From assembly GCA_019359595.1 (NCBI GenBank), contig JAHHGZ010000001.1:186001-250000 (forward strand): 64,000 bases of DNA. The letters are read 5' to 3'. The stretch is from Cyanomargarita calcarea GSE-NOS-MK-12-04C. Its GTDB lineage: Bacteria; Cyanobacteriota; Cyanobacteriia; Cyanobacteriales; Nostocaceae. Shown one piece after another: positions 38,764 through 48,421 of the stretch. The translations under genes were made by a program, and so were the position numbers. Positions within the stretch are counted from its first letter, which is position 1, and every line of letters begins with the position of its first letter. A model generated the notes under the pieces. The model did not search any database and was not told the origin of the DNA. It saw only the letters and a list, made by a program, of their open reading frames with translations.

Positions 38764-39339
38764 ATGGCAGTTTTCGAGGGAACTTTTGTTCAGACAGAAC
38801 CTTTACGGTTTGCGCTGGTGATTGGTCGATTTAATGACTTAGTTACCAACAAGCTGGTAGAGGCTTGTCAAGACTGTTTGAAGCGCCACGGTGTGGATGT
38901 GAATCCTCAAGGCTCTCAAGTAGACTACGTTTATGTTCCAGGCAGTTTTGAAGTGCCTGTAGTAGCACGTCAATTGGCACTTACCCATCGCTACGATGCA
39001 GTTATTTGCTTGGGTGCCGTCATCAAAGGGCAAACACCTCATTTTGACTACGTTTCTTCTGAAGTTGCCAAGGGCATAGCGGCCGCTGCTTTCCAAACAG
39101 GTGTACCTGTGATATTTGGCGTTCTGACAACAGACACAATGCAGCAAGCCTTAGAACGGGCTGGTATCAAAAGTAATCTGGGTTGGGAATATGCGATGAG
39201 TGCCCTGGAAATGGGTAGCTTGATGCGGCAAATCCGCTCTATCCAGACAGAATCATATTCTCATAATTCTCTTTCGCCCGCTTCTCTCAAGAGTGCGAAT
39301 TTAGGGGAATTTGCTTCCGAGTCGAAAGAAATCGGCTAA
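38764..39339 (+). CDS. ribH: 6,7-dimethyl-8-ribityllumazine synthase
   Basis: Penultimate step of riboflavin synthesis. 191 residues. Family motifs: [53 protein letters not shown] and [20 protein letters not shown], with the active-site His in TPHFDY. A 30-residue Ser-rich C-terminal tail beyond the usual end is seen in several cyanobacterial homologues. Confidence 0.97.
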   Translation: MAVFEGTFVQTEPLRFALVIGRFNDLVTNKLVEACQDCLKRHGVDVNPQGSQVDYVYVPGSFEVPVVARQLALTHRYDAVICLGAVIKGQTPHFDYVSSEVAKGIAAAAFQTGVPVIFGVLTTDTMQQALERAGIKSNLGWEYAMSALEMGSLMRQIRSIQTESYSHNSLSPASLKSANLGEFASESKEIG

Positions 39340-39352
39340 GTACAAGATTTCA

Positions 39353-39414
39353 TTAGTTCGTAGCGAACGAAACTCTGCGTCGCTGGTGCGTTTCAATCAT
39401 TCGCTACGAATTAA
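39353..39414. repeat. Large hairpin after ribH
   Basis: TAGTTCGTAGCGAA pairs with TTCGCTACGAATTA, with a partly paired middle. Could be a terminator or a repeat; no clear T-run. Confidence 0.6.
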
Positions 39415-39655
39415 TGCTTCTTCTGTACTAAGTTCTTAATTTATCCCGTGTTTTTTTACAGTAGCGATTCTCTTTCCCTTCAAGACGCTTCAACAGAGAG
39501 GCTGCGCCAACGCTTGACGGCTCATTTAGAGGAGCAGCCCTATTGCCGTTCGCAATGTTGCGAAATATAATTGACGAGAGCGAAGATGATATGAGATATT
39601 TTTTTCCTACTTAATTGACTCTCGGGATGTTCCCTAATTTTAAAAAATTAACTCA

Positions 39656-40735
39656 ATGCTGGAAAATTTAAAAACGCAAATTAAAAATAACATTGTAAAA
39701 TCAGTTTCTTTAGATGAGGTATATCCCGATCTCAATAAGTCTCATATAATTGATTCCGAGGTAATTGAAGCTCAAGAAATAGAGCAAATGCCCATTGCTC
39801 ATCATTTAAAACCTTTGCCAGGAGAATCTTTACAAACTCCCGTAGCATACACAACGATTATAGAAGGAGTAATTTATTGTCCAGAATACAATATATTGCT
39901 AACAAAAAACAGAAAAATAATATCAGAATCTTTTAACACTATTAGACCAAAAGAAAGCTTTAATTTAAAGTCATTATTTAATTTAAAAGTCGAAACTATT
40001 TCTGGTTACTGTACAGTTTTTCATCAATGGACAAATAATTATTACCATACAATCATTGATAACATTCCCCGATTTTACTTAACTTGTCAACAAGAATTAA
40101 TTCAAAATCAAACTGAAGAAGTTAAACTTATCCATTCGAGATATATATCAGAAATGGATAAATTTTTTCTCTCGAAGTTTATCACCCCAAATGTTAAAAT
40201 CACTCCAGTTAAAAAAGATAAACTATACCAGATTGATAAATTAATATTTTCCACATTTTTAACTCGTGACAGTATTGGATATTTACCAAAAGCATATCGA
40301 GAAGAATTTGTATCTAAATATACTCCCAAACGACTACGCAAGAAAAATCATCGCATATATATCTCTAGAGAAAGCGCTTACAATGGTCGTCATATTTTAA
40401 ATGAAGAAGAACTATTAAAAGTTATAAATCAGTTCGGCTTCCAAAAAATTATCCTGGAATCTATGTCGATATCAGAGCAAATAGAACTTTTTTACGATGC
40501 TGAAGCTGTAATCGCACCACATGGCGCTGGCTTGACTAATATTATATTCTCCGAAAACATTAAAGTTTTAGAATTATTTCCTTGCCCAGTAATTACTACG
40601 CATTATTACTTTATTTCTAAATCAGTGGGACATACTTATCAATACTGCTCTGCAACAGAAAATACCCACAATAGTAATTTTGTTGTAGATGTGATGCAAG
40701 TAAAAATGCATTTAGAAGCATTATTAACAGCTTAA
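39656..40735 (+). CDS. Glycosyltransferase family 61 protein
   Basis: 359 residues. DUF563/GT61 hallmarks: CTVFHQWTNNYYHTIIDNIP, KKNHRIYISRESAYNGRHI, and IAPHGAGLTNIIFSENIKVL. The region is markedly more AT-rich than the flanks, suggesting horizontal transfer. No other sugar genes are nearby. The substrate is unknown. Confidence 0.85.
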   Translation: MLENLKTQIKNNIVKSVSLDEVYPDLNKSHIIDSEVIEAQEIEQMPIAHHLKPLPGESLQTPVAYTTIIEGVIYCPEYNILLTKNRKIISESFNTIRPKESFNLKSLFNLKVETISGYCTVFHQWTNNYYHTIIDNIPRFYLTCQQELIQNQTEEVKLIHSRYISEMDKFFLSKFITPNVKITPVKKDKLYQIDKLIFSTFLTRDSIGYLPKAYREEFVSKYTPKRLRKKNHRIYISRESAYNGRHILNEEELLKVINQFGFQKIILESMSISEQIELFYDAEAVIAPHGAGLTNIIFSENIKVLELFPCPVITTHYYFISKSVGHTYQYCSATENTHNSNFVVDVMQVKMHLEALLTA

Positions 40736-40882
40736 GGAATAAACTGCGTTACACCAGAACTGATGAAAATGAGGTTTTACTAGCTGTCTGGTGAACTTTT
40801 TTCACTCCTCATAAAAAAAATTTTCCAATCACCTCTTGACAACCAAGGAATAATCTGGCATATTAGTATTTGTATGCAGTTT

Positions 40883-40954
40883 GCGGGTATAGCTCAGTGG
40901 TAGAGCGCAACCTTGCCAAGGTTGATGTCGCGCGTTCGAATCGCGTTACCCGCT
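40883..40954 (+). tRNA. tRNA-Gly (anticodon GCC)
   Basis: Acceptor stem GCGGGTA/TACCCGC, D-arm TAGCTCAGTGGTAGAGC, anticodon stem CAACC-TTGCCAA-GGTTG with GCC at 40915-40917, and T-arm GCGCGTTCGAATCGCGT. CCA is not encoded. Confidence 0.97.
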
Positions 40955-41012
40955 TTGTAGGTAAAATGTCTTTGTCCCAGAGTCAATATCTTGGTTGTCT
41001 AAGGGATCGGAT

Positions 41013-41120
41013 ATGAAAATGACGCCTGGAACCACAGCGGATGTGCGGGTAAAGGTGGAGGAACAAGCGCCAATTACATTTTTATTGCCGTTTTTACGTA
41101 AATGGAGCGGCATTCAGTAA
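41013..41120 (+). pseudogene. C-terminal gene fragment, HlyD-type adaptor remnant
   Basis: Short open frame reading MTPGTTADVRVKVEEQAPIT, then FLLPFLRKWSGIQ and stop. PGMTADVRVxxE is typical of the C-terminus of membrane-fusion (HlyD-like) proteins. The rest of the gene is absent, so it is a remnant next to the tRNA. Confidence 0.45.
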
Positions 41121-41251
41121 ATTAAAATTGATGTAGAGAGGCTTAGGCATCGCATCTTGAGGCTAGCATCAATTTTATTCAAGGATATGCTACATAAGGG
41201 TAAAATTGACATGGCAGTTATTTTGTAAGGTTAAAAGTCAGGAAGAATTTA

Positions 41252-41659
41252 ATGGCTAAAGACCCCTTTCATTATGCTGTTAGAACTGCCTTGGAGAAAC
41301 AAGGGTGGACAATTACTGCCGACCCTTATGAGATAAGCGTTGGGGATGTAGATTTTGAAATAGATTTGGCGGCAGAAATGTTGGCTGCCGAACGAGCAGG
41401 GGAGAGAATTGCAGTTGAAATCAAGAGTTTTATTGGGGGGTCGAATGTCTCGGAATTTCACACTGCTCTAGGGCAATTTCTTAACTATAAATTTGCTCTT
41501 GAAGAAGCTGACCCGCAACGAAAACTTTATCTCGCAGTGCCAGAGTCAATTTACAAATCGTTCTTTCAACGTCGTTTTACACGGTCAGTAATTGAGCGAA
41601 TTCAAATTAACTTACTTATTTATAATGAAAAACAGGAGGTAATTGTTCAATGGCTGTAG
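41252..41659 (+). CDS. xisH: XisH-type protein
   Basis: 135 residues. MAKDPFHYAVRTALEKQGWT, FEIDLAAEMLAAERAGERIA, then VEIKSFIGGSNVSEFHTALG. XisH was defined as a factor controlling fdxN-element excision in Anabaena; the fold is PD-(D/E)XK-like (E-x-K in VEIKSF). Its stop overlaps xisI by ten bases. Confidence 0.95.
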   Translation: MAKDPFHYAVRTALEKQGWTITADPYEISVGDVDFEIDLAAEMLAAERAGERIAVEIKSFIGGSNVSEFHTALGQFLNYKFALEEADPQRKLYLAVPESIYKSFFQRRFTRSVIERIQINLLIYNEKQEVIVQWL

Positions 41660-41982
41660 AACGATATCGTCAAATTATTAAACAATTAATTTTAGAACGG
41701 GCACAGCGGCGATTAGGGCAAGAGGAAATAGAAACACAAGCTATTTTGGATACTGAGCGCGACCATTACCTTTTACTACATACGGGCTGGCGCGACAATA
41801 GTCGGACACATGGATGTAGTATACACCTCGATATCAAAGACGGCAAAATTTGGATTCAACATGACGGTACTGAAGTTGGTATTACTACACAACTGTTGGA
41901 GCAAGGCGTGCCTGCATATGATATAGTTTTAGCATTTCACTCTCCTTATATGCGCCAATTTACTGAGTTTGCCACCCATTGA
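41650..41982 (+). CDS. xisI: XisI-type protein
   Basis: 110 residues. MAVERYRQIIKQLILERAQR, YLLLHTGWRDNSRTHGCSIH and KIWIQHDGTEVGITTQLLEQ, the XisI family. It overlaps and is co-transcribed with xisH. No XisF recombinase or element boundary is seen here, so this pair is not part of an obvious excision element. Confidence 0.95.
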   Translation: MAVERYRQIIKQLILERAQRRLGQEEIETQAILDTERDHYLLLHTGWRDNSRTHGCSIHLDIKDGKIWIQHDGTEVGITTQLLEQGVPAYDIVLAFHSPYMRQFTEFATH

Positions 41983-42147
41983 GCTAATTTGTAAATCTCG
42001 ACGTGTTTGCTCTATCCTATTTTAAGCCTGTACTTTTTGAATTATTAAAGTGTGCAATTCTGGCTTGGGGTACTTATTCGGATATTATCCATTACTTTTT
42101 CTATATAACTACCAAATTTGAGACAATCATGAGCTTGAGGTGCTGTA

Positions 42148-42369
42148 ATGGCTTCACCATTTCCAGGGATGAACCCATATTTAGAAAATCCAGTATTTTG
42201 CTCAGAAATCCATAATCTTCTCATCGCAGCGATTTTTCGGAAACTCAACCCTCAATTGCGACCAAAGTATAGAGTTGCGATTGAAAAGCGAGTATATCAA
42301 ACAACAGATGAAGATTCGCTTTTAGCAGCTTGGGTAGATGAGGTTTTGAAACAGAAAGAATTGAGATAA
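42148..42369 (+). pseudogene. DUF4058 gene with internal deletion
   Basis: 73 residues. The N-terminus MASPFPGMNPYLENPVF to YRVAIEKRVYQTTDEDS is the normal DUF4058 beginning. It joins directly to AAWVDEVLKQKELR, which resembles the normal C-terminal end. Roughly 170 central residues are missing, in frame. Confidence 0.75.
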
Positions 42370-42613
42370 GATTTCTCAATATAATACTACCAAATCTAGA
42401 ATGAAATAGCCCTGTACTCAAGGGTATTAGCCAACACAAATCTTACTTCAGCAGGTTGAGCAATAAGCAACTACTCATCCTCAGATTCAACAAACTTCAG
42501 GAAACCAAGAAACTTTTCTGATATGACGAATGTCTATAGTAACTATTAACTTGACTTAGGGTAGTGTAATCGAATACCCTCAGTTGTCATGCTTGTTTTT
42601 TTTCAGGAAGACT

Positions 42614-42988
42614 ATGAACAAGAAACTCATTCTCACTTTGCTGTCGAGTTCGGCAATTTTCACTTCGTTAATGTCAACGCTGGCAATTATTAATCCTGCT
42701 CATGCATCTGGTGGACAACGATTAATTCACACCCAAGACAATAAAACCTGCATCACGAATCCCCACGGTCATCATAATTTTATCTGTATTCGGGATTCAG
42801 AGAGAAATCCAGGTGCTAAACCTGTAGTTACCCAAACAATTGTTCAAGGGAAATCAGAGGTGAATGTGGCTATGCTGGACTTCAGTGAAGAAGAGAGCGA
42901 CGCAGCAATTAATTTATTTGGTTGCGATTGTCCCTATTGTTTAAATTCTTTACGTCAATTGAAAGGTACTGGAAATTTAGTGTACTAA
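42614..42988 (+). CDS. Secreted small Cys-containing protein, unknown
   Basis: About 124 residues. A signal peptide (MNKKLILTLLSSSAIFTSLM, cleavage near AHA-SGG) precedes a mature region with four to five cysteines, including CDCPYC near the end. The ATG at 42614 follows a weak AGGAAG. I do not recognise the family; the tail FGCDCPYCLNSLRQLKG may bind metal or form disulfides. Confidence 0.65.
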   Translation: MNKKLILTLLSSSAIFTSLMSTLAIINPAHASGGQRLIHTQDNKTCITNPHGHHNFICIRDSERNPGAKPVVTQTIVQGKSEVNVAMLDFSEEESDAAINLFGCDCPYCLNSLRQLKGTGNLVY

Positions 42989-43046
42989 AATTTGGATGGT
43001 CATGCTGCCCTTAAATTGAAGTGGGCAGCATAATTTTAGTTCTAGT

Positions 43047-43141
43047 TGAAGAAGGAAGAAGGTTTATATATGTGGATACAAAATCCCAACTCAAAACGAG
43101 CGACCTGAATAAGTCGGGGTATTAAACCCCCACAAAGAAGT
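43047..43141 (-). repeat. Dispersed repeat R, copy 3 (inverted)
   Basis: Read on the minus strand: GTGGGGGTTTAATACCCCGAC, GTTTTGAGTTGGGAT, TATCCACATATATAA, then TTCCTTC-type units. Confidence 0.85.
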
Positions 43142-43299
43142 GGATAAACCAGAGTGAATTCCGCAGCCATAGCTGTAACCATTTGTCCACAAGAATCCGC
43201 ACATGGCGATCGCTACACCAAACCCTCGATTTAGACTCTTGAAACCCTAATGCATACTTGCTGCAAAAAAACCGAATTTTTAGCTTGAACAGTAAGAAG

Positions 43300-43333
43300 C
43301 CCAACACCATACCCGTAAGGGTATGGTGTTGGG
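43300..43333. repeat. Perfect 15-bp-stem hairpin, 4-base loop
   Basis: CCCAACACCATACCC-GTAA-GGGTATGGTGTTGGG. Isolated between repeat R and the MscS gene. Confidence 0.9.
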
Positions 43334-43528
43334 ATGAATTACGAGACAAAATCGACACCTTGAGACTATATGTCGCTTCAATAGTTGCAAAATTACCAAT
43401 AGTATCCAGTTAATTTCATCTACCCAATGACTTAAATCGTAGAGCTCATTACTACTTATGCTTGTCTTTCCTTAGCGTGAAGACAAGCAGAGAAATTTTA
43501 TTTAAGCTCTTAGCAATAACGGTAAAGC

Positions 43529-44908
43529 ATGAAAATCAAATTCAGCAAATATCTTAGCAAATTGACGCGAGTTAGCATACGTTCAATGTTGCTGCTTGCA
43601 ATCTTAATTGCAACTATCATACCCGTCTCTGTAGGAGCGCAAGATGAGCGGGTAACAGTGCGATTAGATGGGCAATCGGTGTTTCGAGTAAGCGCAATAG
43701 AAAATACAGATGCAACAGCACGGGCACGTCAGGTTGAGCGACGACTAGCACGGTTATTAGAGAACCCGACAGCAATTTCTTCACCCCGTATTGAAACTTC
43801 CAGGGATAAAGAAGAACGTATTATTACTATTGCTGCAGTGCCAGTTGTTACTATTACAACCGCAGATGCTCAAGATAATTTAACAACAGTTGATGCACTA
43901 GCTGCCCAGTGGTCGCAAGCAATCAATACTGCTCTTGCACGATCCAGTCAACGCCGTCTCTCTCCTTGGGCGCGATTTGTTACCGAAGTACGGGCATCGG
44001 TGGAAACAGCTTTTGGACGGTTGGCTGAATCTGCAATCATCATCATTCCCCGTGCCTTGGCGGCTCTATTAGTTATTGGATTATTTTGGGGACTTGCATT
44101 TGGGGTACGCGCTCTCATGCGTGTTATCTTTCGACACATTGTAGATGATTTAACAGTTGAAAATTTGATTAAACAAGTCGCCTATTATGCTGTTTGGATG
44201 CTAGGTTTTATTGTGGCGCTAGATGCTTTTGGTTTTGACCCCCAAACGGTGGCAACTGGTTTAGGTTTAACCAGCCTTGCCCTTGGTTTTGCCTTGAAAG
44301 ATATCCTTTCTAACTTTATTAGTGGTATTTTAATTCTTGTGTTGCGGCCCTTTGAATTGGGCGACCAAATTATTGTTGGTGACACTGAAGGCAATGTGGA
44401 ACGCATTGAACTAAGGGCTACTCAAATCCGTACCTATGACGGTCGAGTTGTCCTCGTCCCGAATGCGGAAGTATTCACGTCACGAATCACAAATAATACT
44501 GCTGCTCCAATCCGTCGCAGCAGCGTAACATTATTTCTTGGCTACGACAGCGATTTACCAAGAGCGATAAGGGTTGTGGAAGAAGCAGCACAGTCTGCGA
44601 CTGGAGTATTGACCGACCCAGAAGTCTCTGTACGCATCCGCGAACTGGGACAAGATGACATTATTGTGGAAGTACGGTTTTGGACAGATTCACGACGTTC
44701 TGATTTTGTCTTGACTACATCAACCGTGCGGGGGTCTATTGTGACATCTCTAAAAAATGCAGGAGTTGGGCTACCCGATCCTGACGTACGAATTTTAGTA
44801 CCGCATCATCCAGATAGATGGAAAGCTGCATTTGACACGAATGACAGTGATAATAATACTGACTCCAATTCAGCAGAAGCGCCAAATTTTAGAGATAGAA
44901 GTTTATGA
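43529..44908 (+). CDS. MscS-family mechanosensitive channel
   Basis: 459 residues. N-terminal signal/TM (RSMLLLAILIATIIPVSVG), a periplasmic domain of about 130 residues, then TMs (SAIIIIPRALAALLVIGLFW; YAVWMLGFIVALDAFGF). The pore helix GLGLTSLALGFALKDILSNF and the beta domain GILILVLRPFELGDQIIVGD with VLVPNAEVFTSRI are MscS hallmarks. It releases solutes under turgor stress. Confidence 0.92.
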   Translation: MKIKFSKYLSKLTRVSIRSMLLLAILIATIIPVSVGAQDERVTVRLDGQSVFRVSAIENTDATARARQVERRLARLLENPTAISSPRIETSRDKEERIITIAAVPVVTITTADAQDNLTTVDALAAQWSQAINTALARSSQRRLSPWARFVTEVRASVETAFGRLAESAIIIIPRALAALLVIGLFWGLAFGVRALMRVIFRHIVDDLTVENLIKQVAYYAVWMLGFIVALDAFGFDPQTVATGLGLTSLALGFALKDILSNFISGILILVLRPFELGDQIIVGDTEGNVERIELRATQIRTYDGRVVLVPNAEVFTSRITNNTAAPIRRSSVTLFLGYDSDLPRAIRVVEEAAQSATGVLTDPEVSVRIRELGQDDIIVEVRFWTDSRRSDFVLTTSTVRGSIVTSLKNAGVGLPDPDVRILVPHHPDRWKAAFDTNDSDNNTDSNSAEAPNFRDRSL

Positions 44909-45008
44909 TGAATAAATGCATTTTTTAACATCATCTGCCAAAATAGCTTTATTCCTACCAGTTGCCAACATCCAAAGCAATGCAACCTCTCGAACAGCCG
45001 TTGAACAT

Positions 45009-45866
45009 TTATGGCGACTCAGTAAATTGTTTTCTAGTCCTAGCCAACAACCCATGTTTAGGTGCAAATATCATTGCCACTACGAATAGTAAGGTTTGCA
45101 ACACTACAATACAACCCCCAGTAGCACCATCAATGTGATAGCTAATATATGTTCCCATCACACTAGAAAATACTCCAGAAGCTATTGCAATTAAAATCAT
45201 ATGGTCAAAGCGATCGGTTAATAAATATGCAGTTGCACCTGGAGTTACTAACATTGCCACAACAAGAATAATTCCTACAGTTTGTAGTCCTGCAACCGCA
45301 GTTAGGGAAAGCAATGAAAGTAAAATATAATAAAGCGCTCCTGTATTTAAACCAATAGAACGGGCATGGGTGGGGTCAAAACAAAATAACAACAGGTCTT
45401 TACGTAAGATAGCTATACTCACTAAAGTAATTAAGCTAATAACTATTGTTTGGATGATATCTTGATTAGAAATACCCAGAACATTACCAAATAGGATATG
45501 TGTTAAATCTATACTACTAGGTGTTTTAGAAACTAACACTAAACCAAAAGCAAAAAAACCTGTAAATACTAATCCAATTACCGTATCTTCTTTAATTCTT
45601 GTCATCGCTTTGATATAACCTATGGCAATGACTGAACAAAGTCCAAATACAAAAGCACCTACAGCAAGGGGTATTTTGAGAACGTAAGCAATTACGACTC
45701 CTGGCATTACCGCATGAGACACTGCGTCTCCCATCAATGCCCATCCTTTAAGAGTCATATAACAAGAAAGAACAGAACAAACTACCCCAACTAAGGCACT
45801 GACAAGAATTGCCTTGACCATAAATTCATGTTGTAGGGGTGTAGTAAACCATTGTAACAATTCCAT
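45009..45866 (-). CDS. mntB: Manganese ABC transporter permease
   Basis: 285 residues, ABC-3 family with eight or so hydrophobic segments. Motifs GDAVSHAVMPGVVIAYVL and QTVGIILVVAMLVTPGATAY are characteristic of ZnuB/MntB. The start overlaps the mntA stop (TAATG). Assignment to Mn follows mntC below. Confidence 0.93.
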   Translation of the reverse strand: MELLQWFTTPLQHEFMVKAILVSALVGVVCSVLSCYMTLKGWALMGDAVSHAVMPGVVIAYVLKIPLAVGAFVFGLCSVIAIGYIKAMTRIKEDTVIGLVFTGFFAFGLVLVSKTPSSIDLTHILFGNVLGISNQDIIQTIVISLITLVSIAILRKDLLLFCFDPTHARSIGLNTGALYYILLSLLSLTAVAGLQTVGIILVVAMLVTPGATAYLLTDRFDHMILIAIASGVFSSVMGTYISYHIDGATGGCIVVLQTLLFVVAMIFAPKHGLLARTRKQFTESP

Positions 45867-46630
45867 TATATTTCCTCCTGATTTTCACGAGTCAACTGAC
45901 TTTTGGTAAAGGGCGAACCACCAAAAGTACGCGATAAATTTTCTTCAGTAAATACTTCAGATGTATTGCCATATGCCAAGATGGTACGATTAATTAGAAT
46001 TACCTGGTCACAAAATGTGGTAATTGATGCTAAGTCATGGGTAGAAATCAAAATAGTGTGTCCCCGTTCACGCAACTCTAATAACAGGTTAATCAGAGTT
46101 TTTTCTGTTGTAATATCCACACCAGTAAAAGGTTCATCTAATAATAAAACCTTTCCCTCCTGTGCTAATGCACGAGCAAAAAAAATACGTTTCTTTTGTC
46201 CACCAGAGAGCTCGCCAATTTGACGATTTCGCATATCCCACATCTGCACTCTTTCTAAGGATTCCCGCACTATTCTTTTATCTATTGGTCGAGGAATGCG
46301 GAGAATGTTCATATATCCATAGCGCCCCATCATTACCACATCATCGACACTCACCGGAAAATCCCAATCTACTTCTTCTGATTGCGGTACATACGCCACT
46401 AAGTTATTTTTTTGTACCATTCTAATTGGCAAACCATTAATCAAAACCCTACCCGTCACTGGTTTAACAAATCCCATAATTGCCTTGAATAGAGTCGATT
46501 TTCCAGCACCATTCATCCCCACTAAGCCACAGATTGAACCTGATTTAAGTTGTAAATTTGCACCGTGTAAGGCTACTTTACCGTGATAGGTAACGGTCAC
46601 ATTTTTAATGTCAATACTGATTGTATTCAT
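45866..46630 (-). CDS. mntA: Manganese ABC transporter ATP-binding protein
   Basis: 254 residues. Walker [18 protein letters not shown], signature [17 protein letters not shown], Walker [13 protein letters not shown] and switch ISTHDLASI. It lies between mntC and mntB in the usual order. Confidence 0.95.
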   Translation of the reverse strand: MNTISIDIKNVTVTYHGKVALHGANLQLKSGSICGLVGMNGAGKSTLFKAIMGFVKPVTGRVLINGLPIRMVQKNNLVAYVPQSEEVDWDFPVSVDDVVMMGRYGYMNILRIPRPIDKRIVRESLERVQMWDMRNRQIGELSGGQKKRIFFARALAQEGKVLLLDEPFTGVDITTEKTLINLLLELRERGHTILISTHDLASITTFCDQVILINRTILAYGNTSEVFTEENLSRTFGGSPFTKSQLTRENQEEI

Positions 46631-46694
46631 CTGATTTGTGATTGATAGTGGGCAATTAGCAATTATTGAATAGTCTACTCCTAACTTTTAACAC

Positions 46695-47681
46695 CTAAGT
46701 TTCTGACTTTAGGAGTAAACCATTAATCAATGTTGTAACGTTATGTTCAAGTAACTTGAGATAGGTAGATGCGGGACCATCAGAAGGAGAAAGGGAATCA
46801 ACATAAAACACTCCGCCGAATTTCGCCCCCGTAGCTTTGGCAACTTCAAGCTGCGCTTCATTATTTACCGTACTTTCACAAAAAATAACGGGCACTGCAT
46901 TTTTCTTAACAGTATTAATTACCTTTTCTACCTGTTTTGGAGTCGCTTGCTGTTCTGAATTAACCGCCCAAAGATATATTTCTTTCAAACCATAATCGCG
47001 AGCAATGTAAGAAAATGCCCCTTCACAACTGACCATAAACCGTTTTTCTTCTGGAACTACAGATACGGCTTTTTGTAACTTCTTGTCTATTTCTTTAATC
47101 TTCTGGCTATAAGCGGTAGCATTCGTATTATAGGTCTTGGCGTTCCTTGGGTCTAAATCAACCAGTGCCTTACGAATATTCTCTACATAAATCAAAGCGT
47201 TTTGGGGCGACATCCACGCATGGGGATTAGGTTTACCTTGATAGGTATCCTCTGCGATATCTACTGGCTGGACACCTTGGCTTAAAGTAATACGGGGTAC
47301 TTTCGGGACGTTGTTATAAAATTTTTCTGCCCAACGTTCCAAATTTAAACCATTATCTAGAATCAAGTCTGCTTTTTGCGCCCTGACTAAATCCTTGGGA
47401 GTCGGTTGATAACCATGAATTTCCAACCCTGGTTTTGTTAAAGATTCAACAATTGCCTTATCCCCGGCAACGTTTTTTACCATGTCGGCGATGACTGTAA
47501 ATGTGGTCAGAATAAGCTTTTTATCTGGATTTATAACATCTCTTGTAGCATCAGTTAAATTTACTTGCGGCTGACTGGGTGTAGGACTACACGCAACCAG
47601 CCAAAACCCGATCAGAAGCCCAGATGCTAAAGTCGCGTATTGCGGTAGATACACTCGGTAACTCTTGAGAGTAGTTTTCAT
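46695..47681 (-). CDS. mntC: Manganese-binding lipoprotein MntC
   Basis: 328 residues. Signal with lipobox LVAC-SPT. Cluster A-I solute-binding fold with ligands visible: His in EIHGYQPTPKD, His in NPHAWMSPQN, Glu in SCEGAFSYIARDYGL, Asp in DSLSPSDGPASTY. Two cysteines, SCEGAF and IFCESTVN, match the disulfide pair known in cyanobacterial MntC next to the metal site. This favours Mn over Zn, as does the lack of a His-rich loop. Confidence 0.93.
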   Translation of the reverse strand: MKTTLKSYRVYLPQYATLASGLLIGFWLVACSPTPSQPQVNLTDATRDVINPDKKLILTTFTVIADMVKNVAGDKAIVESLTKPGLEIHGYQPTPKDLVRAQKADLILDNGLNLERWAEKFYNNVPKVPRITLSQGVQPVDIAEDTYQGKPNPHAWMSPQNALIYVENIRKALVDLDPRNAKTYNTNATAYSQKIKEIDKKLQKAVSVVPEEKRFMVSCEGAFSYIARDYGLKEIYLWAVNSEQQATPKQVEKVINTVKKNAVPVIFCESTVNNEAQLEVAKATGAKFGGVFYVDSLSPSDGPASTYLKLLEHNVTTLINGLLLKSET

Positions 47682-47738
47682 TTAAATATTTTCATAATCT
47701 TCTCATTTTTACACTATCTTACTATAGGTGGAACAAAA

Positions 47739-47837
47739 ATGAAAAGTGCTAAAGTTGTAACGAAGTGGTATAAAGTTGCTGAAGATCAAAACCGCAGCCC
47801 TCTTAAGGTAAGTAGCGATCGCATCCTTTTTGCTTGA
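47739..47837 (+). CDS. 32-residue small ORF divergent from mntC
   Basis: MKSAKVVTKWYKVAEDQNRS, then PLKVSSDRILFA. AGGTGG lies 8 bases upstream. It faces away from mntC in the presumed regulatory gap. Could be real or chance; no family recognised. Confidence 0.35.
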   Translation: MKSAKVVTKWYKVAEDQNRSPLKVSSDRILFA

Positions 47838-47998
47838 CCTCACCAAATCGCGTTGCTCCCAATACAACTATGTTCAATCTTGGAAAAATTTTTCTGGCAA
47901 ATGCTGAAATTTCATCCTCTTAAATTCAAGTTGTATTAATAATTAGTTAATCAATTGGAAAGAGAAAAATCTCGTCGCAGTTCACACAAGCTGCCACG

Positions 47999-48306
47999 AT
48001 TACATCCACATGAGCAAACAAAGATAATCGGAAGCCGGATGCAGCAAAAGTGGCATATCCGGATTAAAATGCCAGGTGCGGGGAATAATATCCCCCATCG
48101 ACCCAACCACGTTACGAGTGGATTGACCGCAATCGGCGGTATTGGATACAACAGCTAGCAGATTTTGAAAGCTATATGAAGCAGCGAGGGCTACAGATGT
48201 AGCTGTAGGTGATGTCTGCGTGCGTAGCGGATTGTTCAGCATTGTTGCATCCCACCATCATCAAGGTAAACGCGGCAATAATAACCACTTGAGTAGGACG
48301 GAACAT
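47999..48306 (-). pseudogene. Small lipoprotein-like gene, frameshifted
   Basis: Begins MFRPTQVVIIAAFTLMMVGC with a lipobox-like end, then NNAEQSATH, and stops after 45 codons. A neighbouring frame continues TSPTATSVALAASYSFQNLL to DIIPRTWHFNPDMPLLLHP and stops near 48000. A single-base shift would join them. The product is unrecognised. Confidence 0.4.
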
Positions 48307-48421
48307 AAAAAACTTCCCAACACCTAATGGATCGGTCAAAATAATAAGACTATCATTTGTATCGTAACCGAGAAATTCTAGCTCATAGTCGATTTTTGCT
48401 CATTCTTAACAGGAGATTTTC

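Noticed and set aside
42003-42215. 70-residue ORF before the DUF4058 remnant
   Set aside because: No conserved text and it overlaps the remnant in another frame.
43122-43358. 78-residue minus-strand ORF
   Set aside because: It runs through repeat R and the 43300 hairpin, and has no ribosome binding site; non-coding is simpler.
47955-48158. Plus-strand 67-residue ORF
   Set aside because: Starts with TTG, no family text, and overlaps the better-supported lipoprotein remnant on the other strand.
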